The notes beneath the pieces were generated by a model that was not told where the DNA came from, did no database searches, and saw nothing but the letters and a program-made list of their open reading frames with translations. From the NCBI RefSeq assembly GCF_011881725.1, contig NZ_JAATUR010000004.1:80006-144005 (forward strand): a stretch of 64,000 bases of DNA. The letters run 5' to 3'. This document shows positions 1 through 12,759 of the stretch, piece after piece. Positions within the stretch are counted from its first letter, which is position 1. Every line of letters starts with the position of its first letter. The DNA comes from Escherichia coli. Lineage in GTDB: Bacteria; Pseudomonadota; Gammaproteobacteria; Enterobacterales; Enterobacteriaceae. The position numbers and the translations under genes are program-made.

Positions 1-111
1 GTAAATTCGCCAGCGCCTGCCAGCGTTAACGACACGGACCGACTACGCAAATACCTGGCGCGTTTTGGTCTGACGTGGGAAGCCGTACAGGATCAGCACA
101 GCTCAAGTTGA
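1..111 (+). CDS. rtcR: RtcR C-terminus (partial), sigma-54 activator of RNA repair genes
   Basis: Open from the left edge in frame 1, ending at the TGA at 109-111. The last residues read LRKYLARFGLTWEAVQDQH followed by three serines, which fits the end of the DNA-binding region of RtcR, the activator of the rtcBA RNA ligase/cyclase genes. In K-12 rtcR lies next to glpR in this convergent arrangement, and here its last 19 bases overlap the 3' end of glpR. Only 36 codons are visible, so the identification leans on position as well as on sequence. Confidence 0.75.
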   Translation, partial: VNSPAPASVNDTDRLRKYLARFGLTWEAVQDQHSSS

Positions 112-851
112 ATATGATGGTCCGTCAGCACCTGCATCACACCTGCTGGCGGCGGGACGTCGGTGTAGACGGCATCTACCATACTGATGCTGCCCATATT
201 CACCATCGCGTTACGGCCAAATTTTGAGTGATCGACAACCAGCATAACGTGGCGCGAGTTCTCAATAATGGCGCGTTTGGTGCGAACTTCGTGATAATCA
301 AACTCCAGCAGCGAGCCGTCGCTGTCGATGCCACTGATCCCGAGAATGCCAAAGTCGAGGCGGAACTGGGAGATAAAATCCAGCGTTGCTTCGCCAATGA
401 TCCCGCCATCACGGCTACGCAATTCGCCACCAGCAAGAATAATGCGGAAATCCTCTTTTACCATCAGCGTGTTAGCAACATTGAGGTTGTTGGTCACAAT
501 GCGCAAATTGCTGTGATTAAGCAGTGCGTGCGCTACCGCCTCCGGCGTGGTGCCGATATCGATAAACAGCGTGGAGCCGTTAGGAATTTGCTCCGCCACT
601 TTGCGGGCAATACGCTCTTTTTCTTCGGTCTGGGTGGCCTTGCGATCGTGCCATGGCGTGTTAACCGAGCTGGAAGGCAGCGCCGCGCCGCCATGATGGC
701 GCAGGATCAGGTTTTGCTCCGCCAGCTCGTTGAGGTCGCGACGAATAGTCTGCGGGCTGACGGAGAAGTGCTCCACCAGTTCCTCTGTGCTGACATAACC
801 CTGCTGTTTAACCAGTTCGATAATACCGTTGTGACGTTGTGTTTGTTTCAT
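93..851 (-). CDS. glpR: GlpR, glycerol 3-phosphate regulon repressor (DeoR family), intact
   Basis: A 252-residue DeoR-family repressor of the glp regulon, relieved by sn-glycerol 3-phosphate. The N-terminal winged helix-turn-helix (about residues 6-57, with VSTEELVEHFSVSPQTIRRD) is followed by the sugar-phosphate sensor domain with DIGTTPEAVAHAL and TNNLNVANTL. The frame is open from ATG to stop. In laboratory MG1655 this gene is reported as frameshifted, so this strain should repress glp genes normally. It is the last gene of a glpE-glpG-glpR row, 16 bases after glpG. A matching operator is present upstream of glpD at 2208-2225. Confidence 0.96.
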   Translation of the reverse strand: MKQTQRHNGIIELVKQQGYVSTEELVEHFSVSPQTIRRDLNELAEQNLILRHHGGAALPSSSVNTPWHDRKATQTEEKERIARKVAEQIPNGSTLFIDIGTTPEAVAHALLNHSNLRIVTNNLNVANTLMVKEDFRIILAGGELRSRDGGIIGEATLDFISQFRLDFGILGISGIDSDGSLLEFDYHEVRTKRAIIENSRHVMLVVDHSKFGRNAMVNMGSISMVDAVYTDVPPPAGVMQVLTDHHIQLELC

Positions 852-867
852 TTATAAATCCCTGGAA

Positions 868-1710
<843 letters not shown>

Positions 1711-1742
1711 TTATTCCACACAAAAGAGGACAGTATAAAGCG

Positions 1743-2161
<419 letters not shown>

Positions 2162-2180
2162 CTAAAATGTTTTTTCAATG

Positions 2181-2209
2181 TTACCCAAAGCGCGATTCTT
2201 TGCTAATAT
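2181..2209 (+). promoter_or_regulatory. Predicted glpD promoter
   Basis: TTACCC (2181-2186) and TAATAT (2204-2209) are separated by 17 bases and would start transcription near 2216. The GlpR operator overlaps the -10 element, so bound repressor would block RNA polymerase directly. Confidence 0.55.
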
Positions 2210-2225
2210 GTTCGATAACGAACAT
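2208..2225. promoter_or_regulatory. GlpR operator at glpD
   Basis: ATGTTCG and CGAACAT form perfect 7-base arms around ATAA, agreeing with the known GlpR operator pattern. The site covers the -10 element and the predicted start of glpD transcription. A weaker resemblance continues at about 2226-2246, where a second operator is expected from work on K-12 glpD, but I could not define its edges. Confidence 0.8.
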
Positions 2226-2258
2226 TTATGAGCTTTAACGAAAGTGAATGAGGGCAGC

Positions 2259-3764
2259 ATGGAAACCAAAGATCTGATTGTGATAGGTGGCGGCATCAAT
2301 GGTGCTGGTATCGCGGCAGACGCCGCTGGACGCGGTTTATCCGTGCTGATGCTGGAGGCGCAGGATCTCGCTTGTGCGACCTCTTCCGCCAGTTCAAAAC
2401 TCATTCACGGTGGCCTGCGCTACCTTGAGCATTATGAATTCCGTCTGGTCAGCGAGGCGCTGGCTGAACGTGAAGTGCTGCTGAAAATGGCGCCACATAT
2501 CGCCTTCCCGATGCGCTTTCGCCTGCCGCATCGTCCGCATCTTCGCCCGGCGTGGATGATTCGTATTGGTCTGTTTATGTACGATCATCTGGGTAAACGT
2601 ACCAGCCTGCCGGGATCAATAGGTTTGCGATTTGGCGCAAATTCAGTGCTAAAACCGGAAATTAAGCGCGGATTCGAATATTCCGACTGTTGGGTAGATG
2701 ACGCCCGTCTGGTTCTCGCCAACGCCCAGATGGTGGTACGTAAAGGCGGCGAAGTGCTTACTCGTACTCGTGCTACTTCTGCTCGCCGCGAAAACGGCCT
2801 GTGGATTGTAGAAGCGGAAGATATCGATACCGGCAAAAAATACACATGGCAGGCACGCGGCCTGGTTAACGCCACCGGCCCGTGGGTGAAACAGTTCTTC
2901 GATGACGGGATGCATCTTCCCTCGCCTTATGGCATTCGCCTGATCAAAGGCAGTCATATTGTGGTGCCGCGTGTACATACCCAAAAACAAGCCTACATTC
3001 TGCAAAACGAAGATAAACGCATTGTGTTTGTGATCCCGTGGATGGACGAATTTTCCATCATCGGCACCACCGATGTGGAATACAAAGGCGATCCGAAAGC
3101 GGTGAAGATTGAAGAGAATGAAATCAAATACCTGCTCAACGTGTATAACGCGCACTTTAAAAAGCAGCTAAGCCGGGATGATATCGTCTGGACTTATTCC
3201 GGCGTGCGTCCACTGTGTGATGATGAGTCCGATTCGCCGCAGGCGATAACCCGTGATTACACCCTTGATATTCATGATGAAAACGGCAAAGCGCCGCTAT
3301 TGTCGGTATTCGGCGGCAAGCTGACCACCTACCGCAAACTGGCGGAACACGCACTGGAAAAACTGACGCCATATTATCAGGGCATTGGCCCGGCGTGGAC
3401 GAAAGAGAGCGTGCTACCGGGTGGTGACATTGCCGGTGATCGCGACGATTACGCCGCCCGCCTGCGCCGCCGCTACCCGTTCCTGACGGAATCACTGGCA
3501 CGTCATTACGCACGTACTTATGGCAGCAACACTGAGCTATTACTCGGTAATGCGGGGACGGTAAGCGATCTTGGTGAGGATTTCGGTCATGAGTTCTACG
3601 AAGCAGAGCTGAAATATCTGGTCGATCACGAATGGGTCCGCCGCGCCGACGATGCCCTGTGGCGTCGAACAAAACAAGGTATGTGGCTGAATGCGGAACA
3701 ACAATCTCGTGTGAGCCAGTGGCTGATGGAGTATACGCAGCAGAGGTTGTCGCTGGCGTCGTGA
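2259..3764 (+). CDS. glpD: GlpD aerobic sn-glycerol-3-phosphate dehydrogenase
   Basis: A 501-residue membrane-associated flavoenzyme that oxidises sn-glycerol 3-phosphate to dihydroxyacetone phosphate and passes electrons to ubiquinone. The FAD dinucleotide-binding motif IVIGGGINGAGIAADAAGRG is at residues 7-26, followed by SSASSKLIHGGLRYLEHYEF. The C-terminal part holds the FGGKLTTYRKLAEHAL motif. The ATG at 2259 gives the standard METKDLIVIGGG start and is preceded by AGGG. A GTG at 2244 would add five residues (MNEGS), but it is less likely. Confidence 0.98.
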   Translation: METKDLIVIGGGINGAGIAADAAGRGLSVLMLEAQDLACATSSASSKLIHGGLRYLEHYEFRLVSEALAEREVLLKMAPHIAFPMRFRLPHRPHLRPAWMIRIGLFMYDHLGKRTSLPGSIGLRFGANSVLKPEIKRGFEYSDCWVDDARLVLANAQMVVRKGGEVLTRTRATSARRENGLWIVEAEDIDTGKKYTWQARGLVNATGPWVKQFFDDGMHLPSPYGIRLIKGSHIVVPRVHTQKQAYILQNEDKRIVFVIPWMDEFSIIGTTDVEYKGDPKAVKIEENEIKYLLNVYNAHFKKQLSRDDIVWTYSGVRPLCDDESDSPQAITRDYTLDIHDENGKAPLLSVFGGKLTTYRKLAEHALEKLTPYYQGIGPAWTKESVLPGGDIAGDRDDYAARLRRRYPFLTESLARHYARTYGSNTELLLGNAGTVSDLGEDFGHEFYEAELKYLVDHEWVRRADDALWRRTKQGMWLNAEQQSRVSQWLMEYTQQRLSLAS

Positions 3765-3780
3765 TTTGACGTAAGCTGGC

Positions 3781-3810
3781 TGGGTCGGATTTCGATCTGA
3801 CCCACTCTTT
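3781..3810 (+). terminator. Rho-independent terminator after glpD
   Basis: TGGGTCGGAT, loop TTCG, then ATCTGACCCA form a ten-pair stem with one G-T pair, followed by CTCTTT. It lies 17 bases after the glpD stop. Confidence 0.75.
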
Positions 3811-3921
3811 AGCATTCCCTTAATTCAGGGAATTACGGCAAAGCCCACGCCATCATACCCAGCATAATAAAACTAAAACTCATTCCCCCACTCGCTCTAC
3901 TTCTGCAAATTGAGATTTTCA

Positions 3922-5460
3922 TTATTCAATATTCTTTTTCAGATAGTTCATAATTGGATGTAACGGCACATACCCCACATCCTGCACCAGTTGTTGCCCT
4001 TGTGGCGTTAAAAACCATTCCACCAATTTTTTTGTTTCTGACGTAATACTTTCTCGCGTTACCATAAATGCATCGACGATATACGGATAATTACCATTGC
4101 GAATGTTTTCCACCGTCGGTGCAATTCCGTTAATCGCTAACAATTTGATATTCTTGTCAGCATTCATTTGTGTGGCGTAATAGCGAAAGGTGTAGCCTAT
4201 TGAGTTGTTTGTATTACGGTATTCGGCAATAACTTTAATCATTCCTTCCATCACGCTTGCCACTTCTGTTTCCTGCGGTGAGATCATCCGTACATTTTTC
4301 ATGACCTGTGATTGCATCACCGTCTGGCTGCCTGAGTCTTCCGGGCGTTGCCAGGTCTGGATCTCCTGATCGTTACCGCCAACGGTACGCCAGTTAGTAA
4401 TTGCGCCACTAAAGATGTCACGCACTTGTTGTTCAGTCAGGGAATTAACCGGGTTATCCGCATTAACGATGAAAACAAATGCTTCACGGGCAAAGGGGGT
4501 ATACATCAAAGTGACGCCCGACTCCTTTGCGCGTTTTTTCTGCCCGCCGGAAGGTTGCGCTACGAAGATAATATCAGCGTCGCCCTTAATAATTTTGTTA
4601 TATGCCTCCGGCGTGCGAGAGTTCGCCGGATAGTTCCAGGCGTGAAAATCCTCTGGTATTACACTTAGTGCATAAAATGCAGAGGCATAAATTGGGTACG
4701 CAGCCGTAGCGCCATCGATTCGCGGCCAGTTTTTCGTGAACTGAATTTGCGGCTTACCACGCAGTGGCGTCAGTCGATTATTGAGTTTATCGGGTCGCCA
4801 GGCCCAGATATCAATATTTTCACGTACACCGACACCAGGATTTTGTTGCTTATATAAATGGGCCTGATAACCGGCGACAATAACCAGTAATAGAACGATA
4901 AACAGGAGAGAATTACGGCAACATAACCCATGCGAGCCAGTTAAAGGATGTCTGGTCGGCCAGGCATACCCCAGCGAAAAACTGATATGCGCGCCAACGG
5001 GAATAATGACTATCCACCAGTACTCACCACCGACTAATGAGACTAACAAAACGCCCAGCCAGGGGAGCATAAGGTCTGCCAACCAACCCGATCCCATCTG
5101 GCGAAATTGATAATCTGCCAGATGCAGCGCGATGATCCAGCCAACCAGAGTTAAAAATGCGGGTAATAAAAAAAGAGACTGTCGCCAGACGGCTATATCT
5201 CTTTTTTCTGGTGAGCTATCTCTCGCCCATACACGGCCAGATAAAAATATCACCATAGCGCCCAGCATCAGCATAAAGACGTTGAGCAGAAGGGAAATTG
5301 TTGGCGTGATAAGGATATTACAAACTTCAATAATACCGGTAAGTCCGGTACCCAGAATAGCAATAACCACAGCCAAAAACTGCGCCAATATGGGGATACC
5401 GAAAAAAGTCATTACCAGCGAAGTCAAAATCCATTTTCTGCTTTGCATCATTCTTTCCAT
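3922..5460 (-). CDS. yzgL: YzgL, membrane-anchored PstS-like substrate-binding protein, full length
   Basis: A 512-residue protein in two parts. The N-terminal 200 residues hold about five hydrophobic segments (roughly 10-44, 48-75, 93-114, 127-165, 183-200). The C-terminal 300 resemble phosphate-type periplasmic binding proteins: DGATAAYPIY at 249-258, GDADIIF near 293, PFAREAFVFIVN at 322-333, LTEQQVRDIFSGAITNW at 341-357 and SGSQT at 376-380. Ligand and role are unknown. There is no ABC permease or ATPase beside it. In K-12 yzgL is, as I recall, only a short remnant, so this looks like the ancestral gene. The start could be the fourth residue (ATG at 5451), which has GGAAAG in front of it; a TATAAT lies at 5478-5483 on this strand. 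Confidence 0.8.
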   Translation of the reverse strand: MERMMQSRKWILTSLVMTFFGIPILAQFLAVVIAILGTGLTGIIEVCNILITPTISLLLNVFMLMLGAMVIFLSGRVWARDSSPEKRDIAVWRQSLFLLPAFLTLVGWIIALHLADYQFRQMGSGWLADLMLPWLGVLLVSLVGGEYWWIVIIPVGAHISFSLGYAWPTRHPLTGSHGLCCRNSLLFIVLLLVIVAGYQAHLYKQQNPGVGVRENIDIWAWRPDKLNNRLTPLRGKPQIQFTKNWPRIDGATAAYPIYASAFYALSVIPEDFHAWNYPANSRTPEAYNKIIKGDADIIFVAQPSGGQKKRAKESGVTLMYTPFAREAFVFIVNADNPVNSLTEQQVRDIFSGAITNWRTVGGNDQEIQTWQRPEDSGSQTVMQSQVMKNVRMISPQETEVASVMEGMIKVIAEYRNTNNSIGYTFRYYATQMNADKNIKLLAINGIAPTVENIRNGNYPYIVDAFMVTRESITSETKKLVEWFLTPQGQQLVQDVGYVPLHPIMNYLKKNIE

Positions 5461-5530
5461 TCTTTCTGAATGGCGAAATTATACTCCCCAGTCCCCCAGC
5501 CCCCTCTGGACACTTTTCCTAAATAAAGGC

Positions 5531-5567
5531 AAAAAAACGGGGCCTATTGGCCCCGTTCTGTTTTTTA
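5531..5567 (-). terminator. Rho-independent terminator of the glycogen operon, after glgP
   Basis: Reading the minus strand, CGGGGCC, loop AATA, GGCCCCG and then seven T form a textbook terminator just after the glgP stop. It separates the operon from yzgL, which therefore needs its own promoter. Confidence 0.88.
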
Positions 5568-5573
5568 GCGAAC

Positions 5574-8039
<2,466 letters not shown>

Positions 8040-9473
8040 CTATTTCAAGCGATAGTAAAGCTCACGGTACGACTTCGCCGCGACCTGCCAGCTAAAATCC
8101 ATTGCCATAGCCTGACGTTGCACAAACCGCCACAGTGAAGGGCGGGACCAAAGTACAAAAGCACGTCGAATAGCCCGTAACAGCGACCAGGCATTACTAT
8201 CTTCAAAGACAAACCCACTGGCGACGCCATCTGCGAGGTTCTCAAGAGAACTGTCAGAGACCGTATCAGCAAGCCCACCGGTACGCCGCACCAAAGGCAG
8301 CGTGCCGTACTTCAATCCATAAAGTTGTGTTAAACCGCACGGTTCAAAACGACTGGGCACCAGAATGACGTCCGCGCCGCCCATAATGCGATGCGAAAAT
8401 GCTTCGTGATAACCAATCTGTACGCCAACCTGACCGGGGTGCTCCGCTGCTGCAGCAAGAAAACCTTCCTGCAATACCGGATCGCCCGCGCCAAGCAGCG
8501 CCAGTTGTCCGCCCTGTTCCAGAAGGCCAGGTAAGGCTTCCAACACCAGATCCAGGCCTTTTTGGCTGGTCAGACGACTCACCACTGCAAAAAGCGGTAC
8601 TTTATCGTCAACCTTAAGCCCCATTGCGATTTGCAACTGGCGCTTATTCTCCGCTTTATCTTCCAACGTATCGCGGGTGTAGCGCGAGGCCAACAGCAAG
8701 TCCGTCTCTGGGCTCCAGATTTTCTCGTCCACGCCATTCAGTACACCGGAAAGACGTCCTTCACGGTGACGCTGTTGCAATAGACCTTCCATACCGTAGG
8801 CAAACTGCGGTTCGGTGATCTCGCGAGCGTAGGTTGGACTGACCGCCGTAATGTGATCGGCATAGTACAGACCAGCCTTCAGGAAAGAGATTTGCCCGTT
8901 GAACTCCAGCCCGTGGACATTAAAGAATGACCATGGCAATTGGATGTCATTCATATGATGTGCATAAAACATGCCTTGATAGGCCAGATTGTGCACAGTA
9001 AACACCGACTTCGCCGGACGCCCGCGTGCCGCCAGATACGCAGGCGCAAGTCCTGCATGCCAGTCGTGCGCGTGCACCACATCAGGGCGCCAGAATGGGT
9101 CCAGCCCACTGGCCATTTCTGCCCCCACCCACCCCAACAGCGCAAAACGCAACACGTTGTCGGTGTAGGCAAATAAGTTGGTATCGTGATACGGGCTTCC
9201 GGGACGATCGTAGAGATGCGGCGCGTCAATCAGGTAAATACCAACCCCGTTGTAATGTCCGAACAACAGCGAGATATGTCCGGCAAAGGTATCACGACGA
9301 GATACCACCTGCGCATCGGTCACGCCACGGCGAATATCGGGAAATGCAGGCAACAGTACGCGAGCGTCGACGCCGTCTGCGATTTGTGCTGCGGGTAATG
9401 CCCCAATAACATCAGCCAGACCGCCGGTTTTAAGCAGCGGGAACATCTCTGAACATACATGTAAAACCTGCAT
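8040..9473 (-). CDS. glgA: GlgA glycogen synthase (ADP-glucose)
   Basis: A 477-residue family 5 glycosyltransferase that adds glucose from ADP-glucose to growing alpha-1,4-glucan chains. The N-terminal [13 protein letters not shown] (Lys15) binds the ADP-glucose phosphates. [14 protein letters not shown] and the C-terminal [21 protein letters not shown], with the conserved Glu, complete the active site. Its ATG overlaps the glgC stop by one base (TAATG), indicating coupled translation. Confidence 0.98.
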   Translation of the reverse strand: MQVLHVCSEMFPLLKTGGLADVIGALPAAQIADGVDARVLLPAFPDIRRGVTDAQVVSRRDTFAGHISLLFGHYNGVGIYLIDAPHLYDRPGSPYHDTNLFAYTDNVLRFALLGWVGAEMASGLDPFWRPDVVHAHDWHAGLAPAYLAARGRPAKSVFTVHNLAYQGMFYAHHMNDIQLPWSFFNVHGLEFNGQISFLKAGLYYADHITAVSPTYAREITEPQFAYGMEGLLQQRHREGRLSGVLNGVDEKIWSPETDLLLASRYTRDTLEDKAENKRQLQIAMGLKVDDKVPLFAVVSRLTSQKGLDLVLEALPGLLEQGGQLALLGAGDPVLQEGFLAAAAEHPGQVGVQIGYHEAFSHRIMGGADVILVPSRFEPCGLTQLYGLKYGTLPLVRRTGGLADTVSDSSLENLADGVASGFVFEDSNAWSLLRAIRRAFVLWSRPSLWRFVQRQAMAMDFSWQVAAKSYRELYYRLK

Positions 9474-10768
9474 TATCGCTCCTGTTTATACCCTAACTTC
9501 CGTAGCATTTCGCGAGTAACCAGCACGATGCCCTCTTCTGAACGATAGAAACGACGTGCATCCTCCTCTGCGTCCTCACCAATCACCATACCTTCCGGAA
9601 TGACACAAGCGCGATCAATGACACAGCGGCGCAGACGGCACGAGCGACCTACCCATACTTCCGGTAACAATACGGCGGAATCAATGTTGCAGAATGAATT
9701 AACACGAACACGCGAGAACAGAACAGACTGCACCACCACTGAACCAGAAATTACACAACCGCCGGAAACCAATGAGTTAAGGGTCATCCCATGGCTACCA
9801 GAGCGATCCTGAACGAATTTCGCTGGTGGTAATGATTCATTGTAGGTGCGAATTGGCCAGTTGCGATCGTACATATCCAGTTCCGGCACCACAGAGGCCA
9901 GATCGAGGTTCGCTTTCCAGTAAGCTTCCAGCGTACCCACATCGCGCCAGTACGGCTCGGCATCCGGGTCAGACTGTACGCAAGAGAGAGGGAATGGATG
10001 CGCATAAGCCAGGCCTGCCTCGGTGATTTTTGGAATCAAATCTTTACCAAAGTCGTGGCTGGAATTTTCATCGCGATCGTCTTCTTCGAGCAATTCATAC
10101 AGATAGTCAGCGTCAAAGACGTAGATACCCATACTCGCCAGAGATTTGCTCGGATCGTTTGGCATTGATGGCGGGTTAGCCGGTTTTTCAACAAACTCGA
10201 TAATTTTATCGTTTTCATCAACCGCCATAACGCCAAATGCGGAGGCTTCTTCAATCGGCACCGGCATACAAGCAACGGTACAACGCGCGCCTTTTTCGAC
10301 GTGGTCGATAAGCATTCGCGAGTAGTCCTGCTTGTAGATATGGTCGCCCGCCAGGATCACCACATACTCCGCTTTATAGCGGCGGATGATATCGAGGTTT
10401 TGGGTGACCGCATCTGCGGTACCGCGATACCAGTTTTCCCCTTTCATTCTCTGCTGCGCGGGCAGCAGGTCGACAAACTCGTTCATTTCTTCATTGAAGA
10501 ACGACCAGCCGCGCTGAATATGCTGCACCAGGGTGTGAGACTGGTACTGGGTGATCACGCCCATACGACGGATCCCAGAGTTGATGCAGTTGGACAGCGC
10601 AAAGTCGATAATGCGGAACTTACCGCCGAAGTGTACGGCAGGCTTTGCTCTCTTATTAGTTAAATCCTTCAGGCGGGTACCACGTCCTCCCGCCAGTATC
10701 AGGGCAACAGATTTCAATGGCAGCTGGCGCGCCAACATTAAGCGATCGTTCTTCTCTAAACTAACCAT
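9473..10768 (-). CDS. glgC: GlgC glucose-1-phosphate adenylyltransferase
   Basis: A 431-residue enzyme that makes ADP-glucose from glucose 1-phosphate and ATP, the committed and allosterically controlled step of glycogen synthesis. [22 protein letters not shown] is the nucleotide-binding and activator region (Lys39 binds fructose 1,6-bisphosphate), and [12 protein letters not shown] carries the substrate lysine near 195. The C-terminal half is a left-handed beta helix. I chose the ATG at 10768 because AAGGAG stands just before it and the product has the known length; an upstream start would add 12 residues. Confidence 0.98.
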   Translation of the reverse strand: MVSLEKNDRLMLARQLPLKSVALILAGGRGTRLKDLTNKRAKPAVHFGGKFRIIDFALSNCINSGIRRMGVITQYQSHTLVQHIQRGWSFFNEEMNEFVDLLPAQQRMKGENWYRGTADAVTQNLDIIRRYKAEYVVILAGDHIYKQDYSRMLIDHVEKGARCTVACMPVPIEEASAFGVMAVDENDKIIEFVEKPANPPSMPNDPSKSLASMGIYVFDADYLYELLEEDDRDENSSHDFGKDLIPKITEAGLAYAHPFPLSCVQSDPDAEPYWRDVGTLEAYWKANLDLASVVPELDMYDRNWPIRTYNESLPPAKFVQDRSGSHGMTLNSLVSGGCVISGSVVVQSVLFSRVRVNSFCNIDSAVLLPEVWVGRSCRLRRCVIDRACVIPEGMVIGEDAEEDARRFYRSEEGIVLVTREMLRKLGYKQER

Positions 10769-10785
10769 GACTAACTCCTTTTTTA

Positions 10786-12759
10786 TCATCTCTGGAACAC
10801 ACACAATCCGTGTGCAGGTCCCGGCCAGACAGCCGTAATCACTGGGTTATCCTCTCCAGCGAATGGGGGAATGGCGTGCCACTCCCCTGCAGGTAAAACA
10901 ATCTCTGTTACCTCAAGCGTGGCGTTTATTGCGATCAAAAATCGATCCGACAGCAGAATTTGCAGCTGTTTCGGCCCGTTTTGCCACTCATCCGAGCTTA
11001 AAGGTTGAGCATATCGATTCAGCCAACGGACATTGCCGTCGCCTTCTTCCCACCAGCGATTCTCCACCAAAGCAGGAATGCGCTTGCGCAGATGAATTAA
11101 CGCGGCGGTAAATGCCGTTAACCCACTACTTGCCTGCGACCAGTCCAACCACGTTAGTTGGTTATCCTGACAGTAGGCATTGTTATTGCCATACTGGCTG
11201 TGACCATGTTCATCACCGGCCAGTAACATCGGCGTACCCTGGGAGAGCAACAACGTCGTTAACAGGGCGTGAATGCTATCGCGCCGCCGTTCAACCAGCT
11301 CAAGAGTACCGCCTAATCCTTCTTTACCATGATTGTTACTGTAATTGTTGTTGGTCCCGTCGCGATTTTCTTCTCCATTTGCTTCATTATGTTTATGGTT
11401 GAAACAAACGCAGTCGCGAAGCGTAAAGCCGTCATGCGCAGTGACGAGATTAATCGCAGCGCTCGGCAGACGGCCATTACGTTTAAAAACATCACTGGAG
11501 GCGGCAAAACGCCCGGCAAACTCCCCCAGCGACAGGTTATAGTGCAGCCAGAAACGGCGTGCGGCGTCGCGGAAATGATCATTCCACTCGGCAAACAGCG
11601 GTGGGAAATTCCCTACCTGATAACCGCCGGGCGCGATATCCCACGGTTCGGCAATTAACTTCACTTGCGAAAGCACTGGGCAATTCTGGATAGCCGTAAA
11701 CAACGGTGCATCCTGACGAAACTCCGGTGTCCGCCCCATGACTGCTGCGAGATCGAAGCGGAAGCCATCAACGTGGCAGGTTTCCACCCAGTAGCGTAGA
11801 CAGGCGCTGGCGTACTCCACTACCCCCGGATGGCTCAAATTGAGCGTATTACCACAACCAGTCCAGTTGTGATAATCGCCGTCCTCTCTTATCCAATAAT
11901 AGCTACGGTTGTCGATCCCGCGCAGTGAGAATACCGGACCGTCCAGGTCCAGTTCCGCACTGTGGTTGAGCACGATGTCGAGAATGACTTCAATACCTGC
12001 TTTGTGCAGAGCTTTCACTGCGTCGCGGAACTCGTCCAACGCCGTTTCGGGCGAGCTGGCATACGCCGGATGCAGTGCAAACATAGCCACCGGATTGTAG
12101 CCCCAGTAGTTACTTAGCCCCATGCGTTGCAGGCGCGGTTCAGTAGCAAACTGCGCCACCGGTAACAGCTCCAGCGCGGTAATGCCCAACTGTTTTAAAT
12201 AGTTGATCATCACCGGATGACCGAGCGCTTTATAGGTGCCGCGGATCTCTACCGGGATCTCCGGATGCAGATAGGTTAATCCTTTGACATGAGCTTCATA
12301 AATAATGGTGCTGCCCCACGGCGTGCGCGGCGGGGCATCATCCTCCCAGTCATAGTGATCGACCACCACCACGCATTTCGGCGCAATGGCGGCGTTGTCA
12401 CGATAATCAGGTTCATTATGGCCTGCATGCAGCAGCGGGTTATCTTTAAACTCACCCTCAATTTGCCGCGCGCAAGGATCAATCAACAACTTCGCCGGGT
12501 TAAAGCGATGCCCCACGGCAGGTTGCCAGGGGCCATGTACGCGATACCCATAATGCAAACCCGGGCGCGCATCCGGCAAGTAACCGTGCCAGACATCGCC
12601 GCTGCGTCCTGGCAAGTCGTACCGGTGTTCTATGCCCTGAGCGTCGAACACACACAGCTCTACCCGCTCGGCATGAGCGGAAAAGAGCGTGAAGTTGACA
12701 CCCTGGCCATCATAGTGCGCGCCAAGGGGAGCGGGTTTGCCAATGGCGAGTTGTGTCAT
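10786..12759 (-). CDS. glgX: GlgX glycogen debranching enzyme
   Basis: A 657-residue family 13 glycosidase that removes the short maltotetraose-like branches left by GlgP. An N-terminal CBM48 domain is followed by the catalytic barrel with [25 protein letters not shown] (nucleophile Asp), LIAEPWD (acid/base Glu) and [12 protein letters not shown]. Its ATG overlaps the glgB stop by four bases, and glgC starts 17 bases after its stop, consistent with one transcript. Confidence 0.97.
   Translation of the reverse strand: MTQLAIGKPAPLGAHYDGQGVNFTLFSAHAERVELCVFDAQGIEHRYDLPGRSGDVWHGYLPDARPGLHYGYRVHGPWQPAVGHRFNPAKLLIDPCARQIEGEFKDNPLLHAGHNEPDYRDNAAIAPKCVVVVDHYDWEDDAPPRTPWGSTIIYEAHVKGLTYLHPEIPVEIRGTYKALGHPVMINYLKQLGITALELLPVAQFATEPRLQRMGLSNYWGYNPVAMFALHPAYASSPETALDEFRDAVKALHKAGIEVILDIVLNHSAELDLDGPVFSLRGIDNRSYYWIREDGDYHNWTGCGNTLNLSHPGVVEYASACLRYWVETCHVDGFRFDLAAVMGRTPEFRQDAPLFTAIQNCPVLSQVKLIAEPWDIAPGGYQVGNFPPLFAEWNDHFRDAARRFWLHYNLSLGEFAGRFAASSDVFKRNGRLPSAAINLVTAHDGFTLRDCVCFNHKHNEANGEENRDGTNNNYSNNHGKEGLGGTLELVERRRDSIHALLTTLLLSQGTPMLLAGDEHGHSQYGNNNAYCQDNQLTWLDWSQASSGLTAFTAALIHLRKRIPALVENRWWEEGDGNVRWLNRYAQPLSSDEWQNGPKQLQILLSDRFLIAINATLEVTEIVLPAGEWHAIPPFAGEDNPVITAVWPGPAHGLCVFQR

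Noticed and set aside
228..857. 209-codon frame on the plus strand
   Set aside because: Antisense to the intact glpR, no family resemblance.
2244..2258. GTG start for glpD five codons upstream
   Set aside because: The ATG at 2259 has AGGG at a suitable distance and gives the known length.
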